From the NCBI GenBank assembly GCA_905250115.1, contig CAJNOI010000070.1:405334-469333 (forward strand): a stretch of 64,000 nt of DNA, given 5' to 3'. Under the pieces are notes generated by a model. It did not search any database. It had not been told where the DNA came from and was given only the letters and a program-made list of their open reading frames with translations. Position numbers and translations under genes: made by a program. The DNA comes from Adineta steineri. Lineage: Eukaryota > Rotifera > Eurotatoria > Adinetida > Adinetidae. This document shows, piece by piece, positions 58,320 to 64,000 of this stretch. Numbering within the stretch: the first letter of the stretch is position 1; each line of letters begins with the position of its first letter.

Positions 58320-61137
58320 ATGTCGTTACTTCTTCTCAAGATGGGAGACAGCAATCCAAAAAACGGCAGGGAAGAAAAGCGGATTTACATGAGTCATCTT
58401 GGAAAGCTCGAAACATGGTTCTCGACTATCTCAAAAAATCTTAATAACACCGTAGAAATTCTTAGCAACACAGATGAGATTGACCAAAGCTGTACCTACG
58501 TCGTTGATAATTTCAAAGAAGTGATCGAATCTGGCATGCCGTTTGAGAAACGAACAATGATTGTAGTTGCGACATTGAACACACTTATTCGTTCATATAT
58601 TATCGATAAATCTAGTATTATTATGTCACAAAAACATTTTCAATCGATAATTACTGTTTTTGCTACGTATTTGTCTCAAATCTGTGAATCAATAACAGAG
58701 GATGATGACGAATCTACCGCAGGCATTTCTGACTCGCACGACAGGGAATTAGAAAATTATAAATTTATTAACAATTATGCTCCCAATATACTCGATTCAC
58801 TTCTGACAATTTTTGCCAAAGATAATTTTCTCAAAAAATTTGTCAATTTATTTTATTCAAACAAGGTGACATCAGGAACAGGTAATCTTATCTATGATTA
58901 GTAGCGTGATGTACTTCTTCTTCCTATTACTGTTGCAAAAATTTAACATTTTACAGAAACACAATACTATTAGCACTGAAATGAAGAGTTGAACTATTTA
59001 CGCGAAGATGTTTTCAATATATCGAATCTTTTTCTTTCAGACTGTTTACGTACGGTTGATATTGGTGAGGCATGAAAAATCTTAAAAGAATCAATTTCAT
59101 AGGACTTTTGTCCAAAGTTATGGTCGTTCTACTAAAACTTCAGTCTACAATATGATATATATCAACAATTTGAATGTTGGTATTTCGATCTAGAGTTTTA
59201 CTCATATATAGATTTATCAGAGAGTAGAATTTTCAGTAAATTTCAGTTTAAAAGCGTGTTGCCTTATCAAGATATTAAAGTTTCAAAACAAATCATACGT
59301 ATGTCGTGAATGATCCTAGAATTTTCAATTTCTTCTACTTTATTATCTTGCGAAAGACATAGTCCTGAGGGTGTGGGTGTGGGTGTCGCTATCACAGACA
59401 CAATACGCACACGGTCATAACGAGAGCCACACTCACCCACCCACCCTTGTTGGAGCCTCTTGAAATCTTTGAAGTCTTGAAGTCCGCTGTTTCCCCTAGA
59501 GCTGAGTAAAACAAAAGATACTGATTAGTTGGACAGAATAAATAAAAGACAAATTCAGGCTTATGTTTTAAAGAAACTGACAATTTTCAAGATATTTAGG
59601 GTCTGACACAACTCATGAGCAATGCTCAATAAGTCATCGCACTGATCTCAGACGAGTTCTAATTATAATTGTGCAATGTACTTCCGGTTTTGCTGAGAAG
59701 GCAGTTATTCGATCGGCGGATGAATTCAGCAAAAAATACGAATTTCTCATTCGTGATATTCACATAATTATTGACGACTTTTTTGCCGATGACGATAATC
59801 TTTCCAAAGGTAGTATGTATATGGATACAGTAAGTTGGATTTTAGGCCTCGTATGGAATTTGACCGATAAAATTCGACTTGCGCCTATCTTTGCCAAAGA
59901 GGAATATGCCGAAGCGATTGTCAAATGGATCAATAAATTATCATTTAAAGAATTTACGAAAAACATTGATACAGCAGTCATAGCAATTCTTCACAATATC
60001 TCGAGGAGCAAGCGTGGATTTGATATTTTGCGATCAAACCATGCGTACACAATTTTAATGAAACACAAATCGTCATTGAATTTAGAAGGTAATGACAATC
60101 TTGGGAATCTAGAAAAAGTATTCGGCATGTCATTGATTGCATTAGCTACAAGCGATGATGAACAAGAAGAAAATAAAGATTTCATTTGTAAGGTTAGTAA
60201 AAAGCTATATCATTTGTGTACGGAAGCTGCCATAAAAGGTAACAATTGGAGATCCGAGGGATATCATTTGTCGGAATTGCTCAACGCACTTGAAAATGCT
60301 TTCTCGAATACGTCCATCGTACGACACATTCTGAGTGGCGAATCATTTGTAAAATCAGAGCCAATAGAATTTTTTGCAAAACTTCTGACATCTATTTATG
60401 GATCATTATTTAATCCAGAGGCTGATGATCTAGAAAAGCTCGTCGGAAAGTGTTTATTAAAAATTCTTTTATGCATCTCTAATTATCGCGAATATCGAGA
60501 AGAGTTGAACAAGCAGAATCATTTTTATGTTCTTATTGAGAGTCTTGCCAAAAGAGCAAACCAAGATATTGCCAAACGGATTTTTTGCAACCTTACAATG
60601 GATACAAATCCTATAGCATCATCTCATCCATTAAAAGTTAAACAGCAACCAATGGTCTATGTTAGTTACAACTGGGCTGATATCGGTTTTTGCTTATCAT
60701 TTGTGGAAAAATTACGTCCACTCGCACAGATGCCAATTTGGGTTGATTACGAAAAGGCTAGCGGGTCTGACGACTTGTGGGATCATGTTGCTGTGGCTAT
60801 TAGACGTGCAACAATATTTATCGTCTTGGTATCGAATGCTTATTGTGATAGTAGCATCAACTTTCAAGAATTAGCCTATGCAGTGAAGGTGACACAAAAT
60901 AAATCGCAAAGCGAAAAAGACTCGTTTATTTTTGTCCAAATTACGTCCGGCACTACAAATAAGCGAGAATGGATAAAAAACTTTTCCAAAGGGAAAAAAA
61001 TCATTTCCTATGACGATGATGAGGATCAAATGATGCGTGAGATAGTCAAAACCGATATATTCTTAAACAAAAAGTTTGCATTGATTACATGCTCATCTGG
61101 TATTGATACACAGTCGCGTATTTGCATAATTATGTAA
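58320..61137 (+). CDS. Helical-repeat (ARM-like) protein with C-terminal TIR domain
   Basis: Exon 1 starts at 58320 (MSLLLLKMGDSN; MGDSN is a second possible start) and runs to about 58865 or 58881. The large exon runs from about 59657 or 59701 to 61137. Two donor/acceptor combinations keep the frame, so the intron is not fixed. A 24-nt micro-exon at 59041-59064 with good splice sites is also possible. The first 480 residues or so are alpha-helical and repeat-like, resembling ARM/HEAT solenoids (AVIAILHNISRSKRGFDIL, VGKCLLKILLCISNYREYRE). The TIR domain begins MVYVSYNWADIGFCLSFVEKL, continues IWVDYEKASGSDDLWDHVAV and AIRRATIFIVLVSNAYCDSS, and then INFQELAYAV. The Glu of that last motif aligns with the catalytic Glu of NADase TIRs such as SARM1, so NAD+ cleavage is possible. 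ARM plus TIR is also the SARM1 order, but no SAM domains are seen. The final CIIM could be a prenylation-type CaaX end. The intron carries telomere-like element 7. Confidence 0.8.
59366..59446. repeat. Telomere-like foldback element 7, in the TIR-gene intron
   Basis: GAGGGTGTGGGTGTGGGTGT, then about 40 bp of mixed spacer, then CCACACTCACCCACCCACCC. Three near-perfect units in the G arm. Confidence 0.7.
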
Positions 61138-61584
61138 ATAAACGAATTCTTTGTGAGTAAATAGACCAAATTATTCGCATCTTATTCGTTTCTCTAAACA
61201 ATATTTAAACGTAAGAAATAGAACATATGACTAAAATTAGAAGAAATTTTTTATATTTTCACGTTTTTACTCAAATATCTTAAAGAAAAGGTAAGCAAAT
61301 GAGCTTGAATTTAGCAACTGAATAGACACATGTCTTGTTCATCTATTGGTAAACAAATTTCTCACAAAAAAATAAAAAATAACCATTTATAAGCATCATA
61401 ATGAAGTTGATTAGTTTCATTCTGAATAAGTACCAAGTCCCTAATAAGAATATCAATACAAAAGTTACATAAAAGTAGAGCGCATCAACATATATGCATA
61501 GGATAATAAACATTGTCCAACGATCCTGTCATATTCTTTTAAAACTCCGAAATCAAGTCAAATGGCCATCAAAAACTAATTTCT
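61138..61584. other. 3' flank of the TIR gene, nothing recognised
   Basis: AT-rich, no coding or repeat signal. Confidence 0.55.
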
Positions 61585-61778
61585 TGAGGGTGTGGGGTAT
61601 GGGTGTAGGTGTGGGTTTGGGTGAGTGTGGGTGTCATAGTAAGACTAACATAACACTCACATCCACCATCTACACTCACACCGCTTCTCATCCACACTGT
61701 CACAATTTGCCAATACCGCCCATCACCCACAATCACCACCTACACTCACTCTCATTCCGCCACACCCCTCACCCACTC
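61585..61778. repeat. Telomere-like foldback element 8
   Basis: G arm 61586-61634 (GAGGGTGTGGGGTATGGGTG and following units), spacer CATAGTAAGACTAACATAA, then a 125-bp C arm with many CACTCACA, CACCCAC and CACACCCC units. It ends exactly where the SINE target duplication begins. Confidence 0.75.
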
Positions 61779-61791
61779 TCAAATAAGTTAA
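61779..61791. repeat. Target-site duplication, left copy (SINE)
   Basis: TCAAATAAGTTAA, identical to 62162-62174. Confidence 0.9.
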
Positions 61792-62161
61792 GCCACCATG
61801 GCTGAGTGGTTACGTTGTTCGACACGTATTCACAAGGTACTGTGTTCAAACCTCGGTATTATCAGCTATAGAATGACCTTGAACAAGTCACTAACGGCTA
61901 ATTGTCTCGGACTACCCATCCAATAGCATGCTGGTTACGTGATGACATACAATATAGCTCTTGTAGCTTGTATGCGGTTAGTCAGTATGTATGGGGAGTT
62001 TATGTGATTAAGCGAAAAGAACTCTGCGTCAGACCGGCTTTCTATCCAGAGCTACAACTAGAAATAGTTGTAGGAAGAATATCGGGCTTATGAAAATGTC
62101 CTTGGACATCACCATATACTGAAAGGTAGCCGAAAGGCGGGGTATTTCTTTTTCTTCTTCT
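61792..62161 (+). mobile_element. tRNA-derived SINE
   Basis: A 370-bp element between perfect 13-bp direct repeats. The head looks like a tRNA(Ser/Leu)-class gene: A box TGGCTGAGTGG at 61799-61809 and B box GTTCAAACC at 61844-61852. Spacing is right for pol III promoters, but the aminoacyl stem is not convincing. The body includes TGACCTTGAACAAGTCACTAA (61874-61894), which resembles the TGACCTTGGGCAAGTCACTTAA segment of CORE/MIR-type SINEs. The 3' end is a short T/C tail (TTTCTTTTTCTTCTTCTTC). No coding. Mobilised by a LINE in trans. Other copies were not seen in this window. Confidence 0.88.
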
Positions 62162-62174
62162 TCAAATAAGTTAA
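62162..62174. repeat. Target-site duplication, right copy (SINE)
   Basis: TCAAATAAGTTAA, directly after the T/C tail. Confidence 0.9.
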
Positions 62175-64000
62175 AAGACTGTCTTTTTTTAATATTATAT
62201 ACTCTTATTCAATGTTTAATCTTTTTGCGTTCTTCTTTCATTTATGAAGCTTTCTATATAGTTTTTAATTTGATAAATTTTGTCCATATGATATCCTCTT
62301 GTTATAACTATATTATAATAGTTTGGATTTATCAACAATTATAGATTATATCGAGCTGAAGAATCACTTTTGTGTTCCATAAAAAGGTTGACGATAGACA
62401 ATAATATTTGGCCTGTTGATTAATATAAATCAGATATATTCATGATATAATGATTAGCTTGGTGTGTCATGCTCAGAAGAATTTATAAGAGATACTCATC
62501 TTTGTAAAACTAATATGAAGAATGCGATAAATTTTGAAAAACACGATCTTCAAAAGATCTATGGTTTCCCTAAATCTCATAATGTAAAACAACTCTGTTA
62601 TCTGCAGTCAGGATGAAGCATTTATCATTACGACAGTATTGACTGATGCTGCTAAAATATTCGGGCACAATAGCTCACAGAGAAGATGGCTTGGATTTGT
62701 GAATTTTATACTGACTCACAAAGAGCAGCTCTAAACATAATTGTTTGTCTGTTTAATTGCTTGAAATCATGAACACAACAGTTAATAATGTTAAACCCGA
62801 TTATTTAATATCTGGGAGCAGTAAGTGATCTCTAATTGAAATGCGTGACGGATATATTTAACATAAATTTAAGAATCAAACAAAATAGGTTTCTTGTCGT
62901 ACTTCATAGTAATAGATGTAAACAGAAAATATTTATTGACTATGCACTTAAATATATTTCAAATTGCAAGAAAAAGTATTTCAAGAACAACCATAAAATT
63001 GGAATACAATACGAACTTACACTTCTCGACTTTCGGTCAATTTTTTTACTAATTAGACTATTTTCGTTTGTCCTTCATCTTACTACCGACAAAAGAATAA
63101 CATATCTTATACAAAATACATGAGATAAACTATATGATTTCTTTCATATATATCATTGCATGCAAATTTCCTCAGTCAGTAGAAAAGCGAAAGACATTCG
63201 GCACCTTATTTTGTTACTTTCCTTGTCTAAATATCAATTTTTGATGTTGCTACTAACTTAATACTACATCTTTGCGAATCTAAAGTTAATGAAACGTTCT
63301 TAGCCATATTCTCAGATTGACCCTAACGACGCACATGTCAACTAGAATTCTATTAATATTTCAAGAAAATATAGTATACCTTTCGATTATTTTATGATGA
63401 AAAGTACTAATCGAAAGAAATTTTATAAGTCTGAAAATATTTCAGAGTAGCAGATTGGATTTGTCAATATGAGTATGGAAATGTAAGTATTATATTGATC
63501 TCATATTTTTACTCACCAAAATAAATATTTCATTTATATATCTTCTTTACTGTAAAGAATAGAAAACATAAGATATATCTGAGTGAATTGTTGATAATCA
63601 TCTAATTCCATAGACAATTGAAATATGCATACATAGAAAAGCTTTTAATAAGATTTTCTTCATTTGCAAAATTGTTGTCAGACCTATACTATATTTGTCC
63701 ATAGATGTGAAATTAAGCAGGTTTTTCTGTAAAAATTCTGAATTTTATGCATATAAAAACTTGGTAATACATTATTGTATATTCACATGTACTCTAGAAA
63801 TGATTTCTATCATTAGTGAATGATTCTATCAATGGTTCTATATATATATATATATATATTCTATGATACATCAAAATGAGTTTTTATTCAATCTCATTAT
63901 ATAATTTGATTAAATATAGAAAGAATAAAATACTTTTAAGAGTAACATATATGTATCTGTTGTATGAAGGAAGAGAATACAATAGTCTGATCATACTTAA
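62175..64000. other. Gene-poor right end, nothing recognised
   Basis: AT-rich, with a (TA)n run at about 63841-63860. Short open frames (for example 62836-63123) have no domain-like content. Confidence 0.5.

Noticed and set aside
61792-61865. A functional tRNA(Ser/Leu) gene
   Set aside because: A and B boxes are present, but the aminoacyl and anticodon stems do not fold well, and the sequence is the head of a SINE with target duplications.
1-64000. CRISPR arrays, rRNA genes, bacterial operons
   Set aside because: No direct-repeat/spacer arrays, no rRNA-like segments, and the genes have spliceosomal introns and separate promoters.

Overview
The window is a eukaryotic nuclear scaffold, very AT-rich, with 50-65 bp GT-AG introns. 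It most likely comes from a bdelloid rotifer (Rotaria or Adineta type). Three things point there. Bacterial-type genes sit among ordinary metazoan genes: an AAC(3)-like acetyltransferase and a broken GH19 chitinase. There is a lineage-style expansion of 7TM receptors. Degenerate TGTGGG/CCCACA arrays are scattered through the window, and TGTGGG is, to my knowledge, the bdelloid telomere unit. The taxon is an inference; no marker gene settles it. Two N runs (25897-25906 and 45129-45228) are assembly gaps.

Layout. At 0-12.3 kb lie the 5' part of a secreted GH31 alpha-glucosidase with a trefoil domain (-), a membrane-anchored pentapeptide-repeat protein (+), the AAC(3)-like enzyme (+), a TMEM272-like four-helix protein (-), a stomatin/SLP-2-like SPFH protein (-) and a five-exon RBR-type ubiquitin ligase (-). 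At 13.6-36.7 kb is a receptor array: seven class-A-like receptor copies on the minus strand (one with a nonsense codon, one truncated) and one inverted copy on the plus strand, with flanks duplicated along with the genes. All seven full-length copies have an 858-nt first exon and a 55-56 nt intron inside TM7, so a simple ORF reading gives the wrong C-terminus. Two non-autonomous DNA transposons inside the array can be delimited exactly because paralogous units give the empty sites. At 36.9-41.7 kb are the GH19 chitinase pseudogene, an unrelated 7TM receptor (+) and an alkaline ceramidase (-). At 41.7-46.9 kb no gene was recognised. At 46.9-48.6 kb are nested inverted repeats.

At 49.3-57.9 kb is a TRPM-type channel (-). 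I could close it as a 23-exon model of 1294 codons plus stop, with every junction in phase. Head-to-head with it, 397 bp away, is an ARM-like/TIR-domain protein (+, 58.3-61.1 kb). At 61.8-62.2 kb is a tRNA-derived SINE with a perfect 13-bp target-site duplication.

The features least explained by known annotation are eight dispersed G-arm/spacer/C-arm elements built from degenerate TGTGGG and CCCACA. All have the polarity expected of a telomere-telomere junction, and several share an AT-rich spacer. The next are the receptor family that lost the DRY arginine in every copy, and the nested inverted repeats at 47-48.6 kb.
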